64,000 nucleotides of DNA from Fremontodendron californicum (lineage: Eukaryota; Streptophyta; Magnoliopsida; Malvales; Malvaceae). Where the stretch lies: positions 9,875,590 to 9,939,589 of the forward strand of contig JAULJL010000046.1 in assembly GCA_030761205.1 (NCBI GenBank). The letters run 5' to 3'. Each line of letters starts with the position of its first letter. The stretch's first letter is position 1. The notes under the pieces were generated by a model that was not told the DNA's origin, searched no databases, and saw nothing but the letters and a program-made list of their open reading frames with translations. The position numbers and the translations under genes are program-made. This document shows positions 11,685-22,768 of the stretch, piece by piece.

Positions 11685-13126
11685 AATTAATAGCACTAAT
11701 GATTTTTAAATTATAAGATATATTTTATATTAATTTTTAAAATTTAAAATATATTAAATTGATTATTATTTATAAGTATCATAATAAATTTATCTATTTC
11801 ATTATTTTTACTGTAGCAATAAGCTTATTAACACTTGTCACCATGCACCACATTTCTCTTCATTTTTTTATTTTTGATATTTTTAAAAAAATAAGTGTAA
11901 ATAAATATTTTTTATAAAATTAATATAAATAAATATTAATATTTAATAAATTATTTAATTATTAAAAAATTAATTTAAATTATTATTTATCTTTTGTATT
12001 TATTTATAAAGAATATTAAAAAAAAATAAAAACATTAATAAAGATAAAAGATAAATAATAGTTTAAATTAATTTCTTAATAATTAAATAATTTATAAAAT
12101 ATAAATATTTATTTGCATTAATTTTATAAAAAATATTTTTTCTTTTTCTTTTTATAAAATAAATTAATTTCGTAAAAATTAAATAATTTATAATTATAAA
12201 ATATAAAATATTTATTTACATTCATTTGTTAAAAATATATTTTTTACTTTTTTATTTTCCTTTTATTTCTTTCCTTTTTTTTTCTTCTTTTCTTATAAAA
12301 TTAATGTAAATAAAATATTTATATTTAAAAATTAATTTAAATTATAGTACGAATTATTATTTATTTATATTTCTATTTATTTACAAACAAGAAGGGAAAA
12401 GATAAGAAAGGAAAAAAAAAAACCTTATAAATATAAAATAAAATTTTATATTTATAAATTATTTAATTTTTAGAAAGTTAATTTAATTTAATTTAAAATA
12501 TAATATAATATAATATACTTATATATATATTTTTTGTATTTTTTATAAAGAAGAGAAAGAAGAAGAAAGGAAAGGAAAAAAAAGAAAAAAAAATATATTT
12601 TTATAAAATTAATGTAAATAAATAGTTTTATATTTTTTTTTCAATTATTTGATTATTACAATATTAATTTAAATTATAATGTAAATTATTATTTAGTTTT
12701 TAATATTTATTTATAAAGAAGAGAAAAACAAAAAATAAATAAAAAAGGAAGAAACGAAAAAATAAAAAATATTTTTTTATAAAATTAAAGTAAATAAATA
12801 TTTCATACTTTTTAAATTAATTATATTTAATAAAAATATTTTAATTTATAATATGAATTATTTTTTTCTTTGCATTTATTTTTAAAAAGAAATCGAAGAA
12901 AAAATTAAAAAAAAAAAAGAAAAAAAATGAAGAGGCAAGTTGGAGCAATCAGCTGGTGACACGTGTCACTAAGCTGAATGCTACAGTAAAAGTAACGGAA
13001 AAGCTAACGGAATTGACCAATTTGTTATGATACTTGTAATCAATGACCAATTTAATACGTTTTGAAATTTATGAAACAATATAAAATATACCTTATAGTT
13101 TGGGGATCATTGGTGCTATTAACTCA
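11685..13126. mobile_element. Non-autonomous Mutator-like element, 1.44 kb, with 9-bp target duplication
   Basis: The left end AATTAATAGCACTAATGAT and the right end (minus strand) GAGTTAATAGCACCAATGAT are inverted repeats. Similarity continues for roughly 150 bp, including TATCATAA and TTTTACTGTAGCA landmarks. Flanks are TTTATGTTG (11676-11684) and TTTATGTTA (13127-13135), a 9-bp duplication with one mismatch, as expected for Mutator-like insertions. The interior is extremely AT-rich and made of diverged direct and inverted copies of words like AAATTAATGTAAATAAATATTT. It has no transposase. The element sits ~465 bp upstream of the LRR gene start, so it could supply or disturb regulatory sequence. 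Confidence 0.75.
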
Positions 13127-13135
13127 TTTATGTTA

Positions 13136-13563
13136 GTAAATTTGTATTATATAAATTTTGATAAATTTATATATTCCTCATTCGTATTATATTTTTTTAT
13201 CATATTTTAATTATTTTTATATTATATTAATGTTGTGTGTAAAATTATTAGGTTTACTGTGTGAATGTGGTTTTTTATTGGTTAGGTTCGGGATAAACGG
13301 TTGTCCGAACCTACGTGGAAGGTAAAGGCTAGGTTGGAAGACAGGTCAGCAGGTAGGGCAATGGTTCGAGACGATATCACGTGACTAATACCAGATGATC
13401 TGAGAAAAGAAGCAATTATGGAAAGAACACGAGGCTGACTGGTTGAGGGTTTTAATTAAGGTTGACAGGGTGGCAATGTCCAGCTAGGAGATGACACGTC
13501 ATCGATAACTGAAGTGGCAGAAAATAAAATCTGTTGAAAATTTATTAGATAAACTCTTTTTAT
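13136..13563. other. Mixed spacer with a family D fragment and a GC-richer island
   Basis: About 13137-13250 resembles the AT-rich interior of family D (TTTGTATTATATAAATTTTGA). About 13260-13530 is clearly more GC-rich (GGTTGTCCGAACCTACG, AGATGACACGTCATCG) but holds no open frame of note and matches nothing else in the window. It could be a fragment of an LTR element. Confidence 0.35.
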
Positions 13564-13859
13564 CGAAAAATTATTATATAGATCTTTTCATCTCGTCCGA
13601 GATGGGTCCAATCAATAAAATTAAATCACATCAATTTGTTTTTTGTCATATTTACACTCCAACATAAGACATAGTTATTTTTTATAAGAAAAAACAAAAA
13701 AAAAAAGTTATATTCTTCACTTTTTCTTTCTCTCTTTTAAAAAAAAAAACAGTAAAAAAAAAATAATAAGTATGACGTTAATTTTTTTTGATGTAATTTA
13801 ATTTTATTGATGAGATCCATCACTAACGTGGTGAGAAATGCTTATATAATAATTTCTCG
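13564..13859. mobile_element. Small fold-back element, ~296 bp
   Basis: The ends pair as inverted repeats: left CGAAAAATTATTATATAGA against the minus-strand reading of the right end, CGAGAAATTATTATATAAG. Pairing continues inward through GATGGGTCCAATCAATAAAA on the left and GATGGATCTCATCAATAAAA on the right. No unambiguous target duplication is visible, so the superfamily is left open. Confidence 0.6.
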
Positions 13860-13939
13860 CACCAAACACCGATAACCAAAAATATTGGCAAATCAACATC
13901 ATTTCATGTGCATTCCATTTTCCATTTATGGAGTTATAA

Positions 13940-14290
13940 ACCTTATTAGGGTTGAGAAAAAAATTGAGAAAATCAATTCTAATTGAAATATTCGGTTCGA
14001 TTTTTATTGAATTCGAGTAATAATTAGGTTTATTTGATTTGGTTTGATTTTCGATTCATAAATTAAAAAATCGTAAATATTCAAACCGAATCGAATTTTT
14101 TTAAAATACTTTATTTTTTATAATATAAAAATTAATATTTTATTTCTAAATTAATGAAAAAAATTAAAAATACTATAAAAAATATATAATTTTGTAAAAT
14201 TTTAAAAATTGATGAACCGATCCGAACCAAACCGTTGAAATTTGGTTCAGTTCGAATCAATTCATTTTTTTAAAAACCAAAATTAGTTTT
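13940..14290. mobile_element. Family H miniature element (GGTTCGG-word type)
   Basis: Words such as ATTCGGTTCGATTTT, GAACCGATCCGAACC and AAACCGAATCG are repeated in both orientations around an AT-rich core. A clear relative, also ending in AACCGAACCGAACC-type words, lies at 16060-16500. The edges are approximate and I found no target duplication. Confidence 0.45.
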
Positions 14291-14478
14291 GATTAATTAC
14301 CTTCCTTTTTTTTTCATTTTAATGCCTAAACTCAAGTAAAGGGAAAAGCTCAAGGCATTTGAAATAGATTTAACTTGATTATACATATAATTAAAATTCC
14401 AAATCAAATCTTCCTTTAGCTTGATGCCTTGATGGTGGAGTGGCTGAGTAGCAGATACAACTAATGCTTCCTTTGACG

Positions 14479-14930
14479 CACCAATCAGAAGGTCCAACTA
14501 TGAAGCACGAACACGGTTGAATACGTATCGAATATGTGAGGACACATCAAAAAAATAAACATAAAATCAAACACGGTCAAAACATGATTGAATATGGTTG
14601 GACACGTTCGAACACGCGATAATGATTTTTTTTTTTTGTATTTTTCTCCCAATATGAAATCAATAATGAGCAATTTGATTCTAATGAATTTTTTAATGTT
14701 AAAGTTTTTAAATTTAAAAAAAAATTAAAAAGCTATTTGCATGTTAAAAATTGAGTGAAAAGTATTAATTTTACATTTTGGATGTATATTATTATATGAA
14801 AAATATTTTTTATTATCGTATTCTACCGTATTTGTGTCCTAATTTTTAAAAAAATTTATATTATTGTCTCTTTCGTATCATACCTTTATTACGTATTCAT
14901 ATTTTTGCTTCCTAAGATATCTGATTGGTG
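14479..14930. mobile_element. Inverted-repeat element with CACCAATCAG ends, ~450 bp
   Basis: CACCAATCAG at 14479-14488 is matched in inverted orientation by CTGATTGGTG at 14921-14930. Just inside, GAAGCACGAACACGG on the left resembles the minus-strand reading of the right side (GGAAGCAAAAATATGAATACG). The interior has GGACAC and CGAACACG words. Whether CACCAATCAG belongs to the element or is a chance inverted flank cannot be settled here. Confidence 0.45.
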
Positions 14931-15506
14931 TGCTAAAAGGGAACCTAAATTTTAGATTAATACATAAATCGACATTTGTAGGTCATATAAATCATTTAAT
15001 AATGGCAAAAGCTATAATACAATCTTCTTCTCTATGAAAAAAAAAAAAAACAATATTATCTCTTCCAGCCGAAGGCAATAAATGTCCCAAGAACACATTC
15101 GGACATAAAATACAAGTTACAACATTCACTTTGTCTAGAATGTTAAGATACATACATAAACAGAAAGCAAAACTCACCCTTCACGGCAGGGGCGGATCCA
15201 ACGGAACTGACAGGATTCTTGGCCCTCCCCTGATTCCTCAAAATTGTTTGAGAAATATGTTAATTAGGGCATATTATCGAGAAATTTCAAGTTTCAAACT
15301 AATGAGCTTATATGTAAGTAAATACATTTCAATCTCTAAAAGAAGCAATGAAACAACAATTTGATCGATTTTACAGGCCATCATTATTGATATTCTACAT
15401 TAATGATCATTAGTTCCTTGGAATACTTGAGTTTGAATAATCCCAATTAAATGGTAGCAAGTCAATTAGAAAAATCAAGAAGAGATTGTCTATGAATACT
15501 TGGAAC
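14931..15506. other. Unassigned spacer
   Basis: I see no gene. A short GC-richer stretch at about 15185-15235 (CAGGGGCGGATCCAACGG) has the look of a transposon terminus, but no partner end is visible. Confidence 0.35.
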
Positions 15507-15746
15507 TAGACCTGATAATATTGGACACGACACGAATACGACACTGAAAAATTAACTAAAAACATGACACAAACACACTACACGAAAAAATAACACGAAC
15601 ACGACATGAATACACGAATATCTCAAAATCTATTTAATACGAATTATTAACGTATCAAAGTTTAGATAAAAATAAAATATCTTAAACATGATTATGACAT
15701 AAAAAAATATACGAATACAACACAGATACACAAATTGTCAGGTCTG
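15507..15746. mobile_element. Family D hAT-like miniature element, 240 bp
   Basis: The left end TAGACCTGATAATATTGG and the right end (minus strand) CAGACCTGACAATTTGTG are inverted repeats. The flanks CTTGGAAC (15499-15506) and CCTGGAAC (15747-15754) match at seven of eight bases. The interior is dense in ACACGACACGAATACGAC-type words, the family hallmark. Confidence 0.78.
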
Positions 15747-16059
15747 CCTGGAACTAACTACCCTTTAGCTTGAAATCAACACCTTGTTGTTGTTGCTCTT
15801 TGAAGAAATAGGGGAAAAAATGCCAATTACTAAACTATCAGTTTAGCCAACAAACAAAGCTATTTCCTTCTTTAAAAGCCCAAAAAGGGAGTTGATAGGT
15901 CCAAAAAGACTAAGGCTCGATCAAGCAATCCAATGATCAAGTTAAGTTTCCAACATGATAAACACGAAGAGGACAATCTGACGAGTTCAATCTCCAAGCA
16001 GCTTCATCAAGCTTCAAGAACAGATAACACTTGATTTATATCTATCAAGACTTGAATCG
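15747..16059. other. Unassigned spacer
   Basis: No open frame, repeat family or RNA gene is recognisable. Confidence 0.3.
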
Positions 16060-16500
16060 GCTGAGCAAAAAAATCGAAAACAGATTCGAACCGTAGTTTT
16101 TGGTTCGAATTCAATTTGAGTAATAATTAAGTTTATTCGGTTTGGTTTGATTTTTTATTCATAAATTAAAAAATTATAATTATCTGAACTGAATCGAATC
16201 GAATCGAAACGAACCGAATTCTATTTTTTAATTATTTTTTATTTTTATAATATAAAAATAATTATTTCATTTCTAAATTAGTGAAAAAAAACTTAAAAAT
16301 AAGGAAAAGATATTTTTTTAAAAATTTAAAAATTGATGAACCGAACCGATTCGAACCGATAAAATTCGGTTCGAGTTGATTTGATTTTTTTATGCTATTC
16401 GGTTCGATTTCGATTTGATTTTAAAAAAATCAAAATATTACATATTAATCATAATTTTTTTTTTTTAAAACCGAACCGAACCATTATCACCCTTATCACA
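16060..16500. mobile_element. Family H miniature element, second copy
   Basis: This has the same word composition and order as 13940-14290: GAACCG and TTCGGTT words flank an AT-rich core with AATAATTAAGTTTATTCGG-like sequence. It ends near AACCGAACCGAACCATTATC. Its inner reading GTTTATTCGGTTTGG is close to the other copy's GTTTATTTGATTTGG. Confidence 0.5.
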
Positions 16501-16599
16501 AACAGACACATTAAATAGGTTTGAACGTTTGAACTTTTGGCTTTCATCTTTGACAGGTCCGTGCACTGACCACTTGAATTACAGTCTTTTGAAAATAAA

Positions 16600-16982
16600 G
16601 GGATAATTTATATTTTGAATCAATAGTGAATTTAGTATTAATTTTTATGTTGATCACAAATCTTTAATTTTATCAAATTATATCACTTAATTTCTATTAT
16701 TAATAAATTAGGTCACTTATGCTAACTCCGTAATTCTAACGAAAAAACTAACTCAGCATGCATATATTTTTTAGATCTTATTAAGATAATGCTTGACTGA
16801 TATTTTAGGTAAAAAAAATTTCATACTGAATCTGTTTTTTCGTTAGAATTACTTAACGAAATTAATATAAGTGACCTAATTTATTAATAATAAAAGCTCG
16901 TTGATGCAATTTGATAAAATTAAACATTTCTGAACTATATAAAAATTGATGCTAAATTCAATAATTTAAAATATAAATTATT
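16600..16982. mobile_element. Small Mutator-like fold-back element, 383 bp
   Basis: Nearly the whole element is an inverted repeat. Left-arm landmarks AATTTAGTATTAATTTTTAT, TTAATTTTATCAAATT and AATAAATTAGGTCACTTAT recur in order on the opposite strand of the right arm, and the arms meet at the paired words TTCTAACGAAAAAAC and GTTTTTTCGTTAGAA. Flanks GAAAATAAA (16591-16599) and CAAAATAAA (16983-16991) form a 9-bp duplication with one mismatch, which favours the Mutator superfamily. Confidence 0.65.
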
Positions 16983-16991
16983 CAAAATAAA

Positions 16992-18774
16992 ATGTACAAA
17001 ATAAATATTCATATGATTTTACTCAATACATTTTTTATTTAGATTTTAGATTCGAATCATCGTGCTATAATAAGCAGGATTGAGGGATATTACTACTTGG
17101 TACTTACTAGTAATGCTTTCGTGTGAATTCTCTACCATGGAGCATGACTAAGACTCTAAGAGTAGTAAAAGAGATGGATATATATTTTTTTTATCTGATC
17201 AAAGAGGAGATTTATTGAATAATTGACTAAATTAAAAAAAAAAAAAAAAAAAAACTTAATGTGGTGGGTGGAATTCATGGAATTAAGGGTGAAAAATATA
17301 GGGTAAGGAGGTGCATTAATAACCACTAGATAATGTCACATCCATAAAAGTGGGTAAAAAAAAATTATCTAAAAAATATATAAATGATCAGTTTTCTTTA
17401 ATGAAGTGGTAATTTTTTTAAAAATGATTATTTTTAAAAGAGTGGTAGTTTTTTAAGTGAGGGTAATTTTTTTAAGAGAGTGATAGTTTTTTTTCAAGAG
17501 AGTGAATGATTTTTTTAAAAAATATATTATATTTAAAAATTAAAAGACATAAATACCCTATAATATTATTATATAATTTATTAAAATTTAATTTTTTTTA
17601 GTCAATTGTCCAATTAAGTTGGTGTCACTTGATTCAATGACACCAACTCAGCCACTCTCATTATAATAATATAGATACACTTAGAGCTATGTTTACCACA
17701 AACTTAAAACTTTTTTGCAAACCACATTATTTGTGATTTGTGAAACTTGAAATAAGTCTATAAATAGCATGTCACTCTTCTCTTTAGATGCAGAGTAATT
17801 AAAGCTTGATATTTAGAACGTTAACTCTTTTCATTAGATGCAAAGTAATTAAAGCTTGATATTTGTGGTAACACTATTTTTTTTTTTTTTTTACTTTTCT
17901 ATTTAGAACGTTAACTTTTAATTTACTTATCAAAAACATTAATGTCCATTTTCAATTGTTATTTAAAATTATTTTTTAAAAAACATTCGATCATGAATGC
18001 TTTTACATTTAAATTGACCCGCATTCACATGCAATATACTACAATTAACTATATTACTCAAAAATTAAAATCAAAATTTGATTTAAATTTTAGAGTTAAT
18101 ATTTCTTAATTATTACATATTTTCAAAAATAGTTTATTAAACATGTATTTAGTTTCAAGTTTGTTATGATCTAAAAAATTGACCCAAACCTATAGATGTA
18201 AAAATTTTATCAATAAATGGTAAATGTGCTGACTATAGCTTAGTTTTTAGAGATGTTATAAAATATTATCAAAGAGATACTATATTAAGATAATATAATT
18301 TAAGATACCAACTAATTTTTTTATGATACTAAATTTATCAATAAAAAACAAAAAAAACAAAAAAAACAAAATGTCATTTGATCTCAGTTAAATAACTCAA
18401 AAATTAAAAATCCTTAAAATTATTACATATCCAAAAAAATGTATAAATGAAAGGCTAATAATGAAAAAGGAAAAAAAAAAATTCATTCAAATCACATACC
18501 AGTAATTTTTATTTTCCACATACAAAAATGAAAAACAACTTTTTTTTTTATTTTAACAAAATCAAAAAATATATTGCTTTTTTTAGGAAAAAAAAAATAT
18601 CTCTGAGCACTTTAAAATTTTCAGAGCATTATAAAGTTTGAGACAATTTAATTCTATTTGTCCTTCAATTTTTTTTTGATTGCCATGTGCCTACTTGCAT
18701 ATACTTCCCAAATAGTCATAGCAAGCACGTACAATCACACATAGTTCTTTAAATTTTTTTTGGTTTATTTTTTG
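16992..18774. other. Long AT-rich intergenic stretch
   Basis: No gene is supported. A two-copy tandem repeat with a period of ~56 bp (TAGATGCAGAGTAATTAAAG, then TAGATGCAAAGTAATTAAAG) is at about 17782-17870. Homopolymer A/T runs are frequent. The rest matches nothing I recognise. Confidence 0.4.
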
Positions 18775-20510
18775 TAAATCTATAATTTTGAACACGATAT
18801 GAAAAAAATAATTATAACACGTACACAAAACACGACAGTACACTACACGAAAAAATAACACGAATACGACATGAATATATAAACATGTCAAAATTTATAT
18901 ATCACAAATTATTAAAAATTTATATAAATATATAATACTTTAAATAAAATTATGACACATAAATATATATATATATAAATAAGATACGAATATACAAATT
19001 ACGAGATTTAATTTTTTTTTCACAGCAAAAAAACAAGGAGAAAATGAAGAACTTATGAATACAAAGTCATTTAATCTTTTCTTCCTTTATTTGACATTTT
19101 TTTTTCTCACCAAATAAATAATATTGTTATACGGCTTTGGATAGAATTTCTTCACACAATTTCTATACAGATAAGCTTGATATCATCAAATCAACCCTTG
19201 TCCTAAATTCAGTACTCTCCATTCCTTTAAACATGTTACGTTTAATAAATAAAAAAATAATATAATAAATCTAATATGATATGTTTAAAAATTTTGCTAA
19301 CGAATATTTTTAAGATATTTTTTAAGATTAATTAATATATTATTTATAATAATAATATTGTATTAAATGCAAAAATTAATAATTTTATTCATCATTTTCA
19401 ATACATTGATTTAAGATATTACTATATTTAGTAACCTTAAAGAATATCATTAAAGCACTCATTAGCAAAATCCTTTATATATAATTAATACGATTAACAT
19501 GATACGTTTAATACACGTATTATTTTCGTGTTTAAAATTTTGATACATTTCATAATTCATATAATATTTATATTTACACAATTAACAACAATAAAAAAAA
19601 AAATTAAACATCATACAAATACAGGAATTGTCAAGCCTGCATTAAAAAAAAAAAAAGAGTCAAACCTCACTCTATTATTGAGCTAAATGGTGAGTACTAA
19701 ATCATTAAATATGGCAAAAAAAAATTCAGTTTGGTTATTTGAATGAGATGTTATTACTTTTAACCATTTCAGTATTGTCAAAATTATTTAGTTATATTTT
19801 GAACAAATTTATTTTTAAAAAAAATAAATCTTTTTAAATATTCATTCTGAATCTAATGCTAATTCATTTAGTTTAACTATAGTTTTTTTTTTTTTACTAT
19901 TTTTTTTTATTTGACCAAAAGATAATGTTAAAATAATAAGTCCACAAAGACCATGATCCTCTTAAGAACCATCTAGTCCTTAATTATATTGCCTCATTGT
20001 GGTCCAGAGATTTCACTTTATAAATCATGTATTTCATTATCACCCCAACATTAATTCCCTAAGTTAATTAAACTGAATCAATGCTACTATTAATAGATTA
20101 TTTAAATGCATTACTAATCAATGTTTGTGATAACTCTAAAATGCCTTAACAATAATAATTTGATTAACAAATGTCTATAAACATTAGTTAAGATTTATTA
20201 AAATATTATTTTAAGAAAGATTTTTATTTTTAATGCACTACTTTCACACAATTCAATAGAAAATAATACATTGATTATAAATTTCTTATGTTGTGTTTGT
20301 GTTTTTTAGTATCAAATGTGTAAACATAAATACAATACAAATTATTAAATGTATCAAAATCTTAAGCACGAATACAATACGTGTATTAAACGTGTTAATT
20401 ATATTTAAACGTGTCGTATTTATTATACTGATTTTGTATTTATTAAACGTGTCATTTTTGTATTGTATTTTTTATCATGTTTGGAACTTTCAAATCTACC
20501 TAATAACAAT
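18775..20510. mobile_element. Cluster of degenerate family D and family I copies
   Basis: About 18775-19008 is a family D copy (GAACACGATATG to AAATTACGAGATTTA; the minus-strand frame at 18691-18891 is only repeat translation). About 19300-19460 matches family I. About 19460-19645 is another family D copy ending GAATTGTCAAGCCTGC, close to the ATTGTCAGGTCTG end at 15746. About 20285-20508 is a further D copy in the other orientation (AAACGTGTCGTATTTATT). The frame at 20293-20568 is also repeat translation. I could not define target duplications. Confidence 0.5.
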
Positions 20511-21453
20511 AAAAAATATCAATTTCATTACAATAATAGCTACACCAAAATTGCTATGTAATCATTAATAGTAGTATAATTTACTTTACTATTCTTAAAT
20601 AAAAACCCCCCAAACATGTAAACTTGGATGAAAGAAATGATTAGGGACATTTTTTACCTCCAAATCAAGAGATTGTTCTAACTAATCATACCAAATACAA
20701 GATTCCCCACTCTTTTTTTTTTTTTTTTAATTACAACATATTTATTTTGATTTTTCTGTTTTTTGTTTGGTAACTAAAATATCTCATGTTTCTTGTTTTA
20801 TAAGAGTTGTGATTATAGCAATGATTAAAATATTTATATACTAGAATTTGAAGTCAACACTTTTAAAAGTGGTTTGATTACGAGTCTATTTAAATGTTAA
20901 TACTCATATCATCTCAAAAGTATCGTTTTATGATTGAATTTGAATATAAAAAAAAAAAAAAAAAATCTTTTTCTACTTAAACGTAAGGAATATGTCCACA
21001 ACTTAATCCTAAAATTTAAAATGCACGTTCAAGTAAATTTATTTATTTTATTTATTTAATTTCTATTCAATTTAAAGTCATTAAATTTCAGCTAAAAGAG
21101 CATGATTCGATTCCTCCTATCTAAATTATCAAAAAATAAAAAATAATGGGGTTTTTTTACTTTGGTTGGTGGCTCTCGTTTGGGTCTTACGTTAAAACAG
21201 TTGATATTTTAGAACTAAGATCAGATTTTGCTGTCAACTACCGACAACAATTTTTTTTTATATATAAAAAAAATCATAATTTGAGAATATTAAAAAATAT
21301 TATCGATATTAAAATTAAAATTTTAAATTTAATAAATATTATTTTTTAAAGATAATTGTACAAATTAATTGGATAAATCCAGAACTCCGTCAACAATTTT
21401 TTTTTGTTTTTGTGGTTCTTGGCTTTGGGATTTTTGTCGGTGATACATTTTAA
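20511..21453. other. AT-rich intergenic stretch
   Basis: I find nothing gene-like. T/A homopolymers occur near 20711-20728 and 20949-20965. The short frame at 21146-21349 has no recognisable features. Confidence 0.35.
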
Positions 21454-22760
21454 TAGAGGTGGCAATTGAGCGGGTTTAGGCGGGTTCGGGTCGGGTTCGT
21501 TCGGGTTCAGGTCCGTCCAGGTTTGGGTCCGTTCGGGTTCTGGCCCAGTCGGGTTCGGTTTCGGTTCGGGTTTGTTTACATCATTTTTATTTTATGTTAG
21601 ATGTAATTATTTTTACATAATTTAAATATTTATTTTTAAAAATTATTTTATTATTATTTTTAAAAATAATCTTTTATTATAATATGATATTTTTAATTAT
21701 ATTTATTTATTAAAATAAATATTTGTTAGCACCAAAAGAATATAAAATAAATTTTTTATATAAAATAAAATTTTTAAATAATTTATTTTAAAAAATATGA
21801 TATATTATAAATTAATCATATTAATATTTAAAATAATTGATTTGATGAACTCGAATTTCAACATGTAAATACATTATAATTTATATTCACTACAAAATAA
21901 GAGATTTTTAGGGACGAACCCTGGCATTCAACTTTGAGGTCTAAACGGGCTTGGACTATTCATTTACAAACATGGGCGGGTTTTGGCAGAATTTAAGGCC
22001 TATATTTCGGATCGATCCGGGTTTGGGCAAGTGAATATGGTATTGATGACTTAATTTAATAATATGCCTAAGAAAACTATATATATGTTGCAAAGAACAA
22101 CGCATTTTTTTTAAAAGTAATTTTTATCTATTTTTTAATATAAGAAAAACTATTATACTAGAGATAAGTTAAAATGAATGAATTGCTATTAATTAATTTT
22201 AATATATAGAAAATACTATTATACTATTATAAGGGTGCTTTTAAAATAACATAAATAAATTACAAGTAATATTTTATGTCAAAAAAAGTTACGTTTCTAA
22301 AATTTTCATGAGTTTAGAATTTTTAGATAGTGGATTCATCAAGATATGAGACATTAAAGTTATAAGCACAAAATATAATTGTATTTTTGATAAAAAATTT
22401 ATTTTATCATATATAAAATATAATATAAATTAAATTATTAAAAAAGATATTAGAATAAAATTGATAAATAAAGTTATTGCTTTATAAAAAAATTATTTAA
22501 TTACAATTTGATAATTTTTATTTTTAGTATTAAATTCGGGTTTGGGTTCGGGTTGGGCTCGGGTTCGGGTTCCGGGTTCGGGTTTTTCAGGTTTGGGTTT
22601 TTTCGGGTTCGGGTAATTTTGGGTTCGGGTCTTTTCAAGTTCGGGCTCGAGCCATTTCGGGTTCGGGTTTTTGACTTTTTGGTCAAATCGGGTTTGAGCA
22701 GGTTCGAGTTTGAGTTTTTCTGGACAAATTTTCGGATTCGGATTCATTTTGCCACCTCTA
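21454..22760. mobile_element. Family C hAT-like non-autonomous element, 1.3 kb, GGGTTCGGGT-rich arms
   Basis: The ends are TAGAGGTGGCAATTGAG on the left and ATTTTGCCACCTCTA on the right, with TAGAGGTGGCAA as the shared terminal inverted repeat. Flanks CATTTTAA (21446-21453) and CATTTTAG (22761-22768) are an 8-bp duplication with one mismatch. Both arms are built from GGGTTCGGGT-like words (21470-21575 and 22537-22745). The centre is AT-rich and non-coding, with further GGGC-word sequence around 21910-22030 that may be a nested element. Open frames across the right arm translate to proline/asparagine or glycine/phenylalanine repeats and are artefacts of the words. Confidence 0.75.
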
Positions 22761-22768
22761 CATTTTAG

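Noticed and set aside
22493..22768. Pro/Asn-rich and Gly/Phe-rich open frames on both strands
   Set aside because: They are translations of GGGTTCGGGT-type words in the arm of a transposable element.
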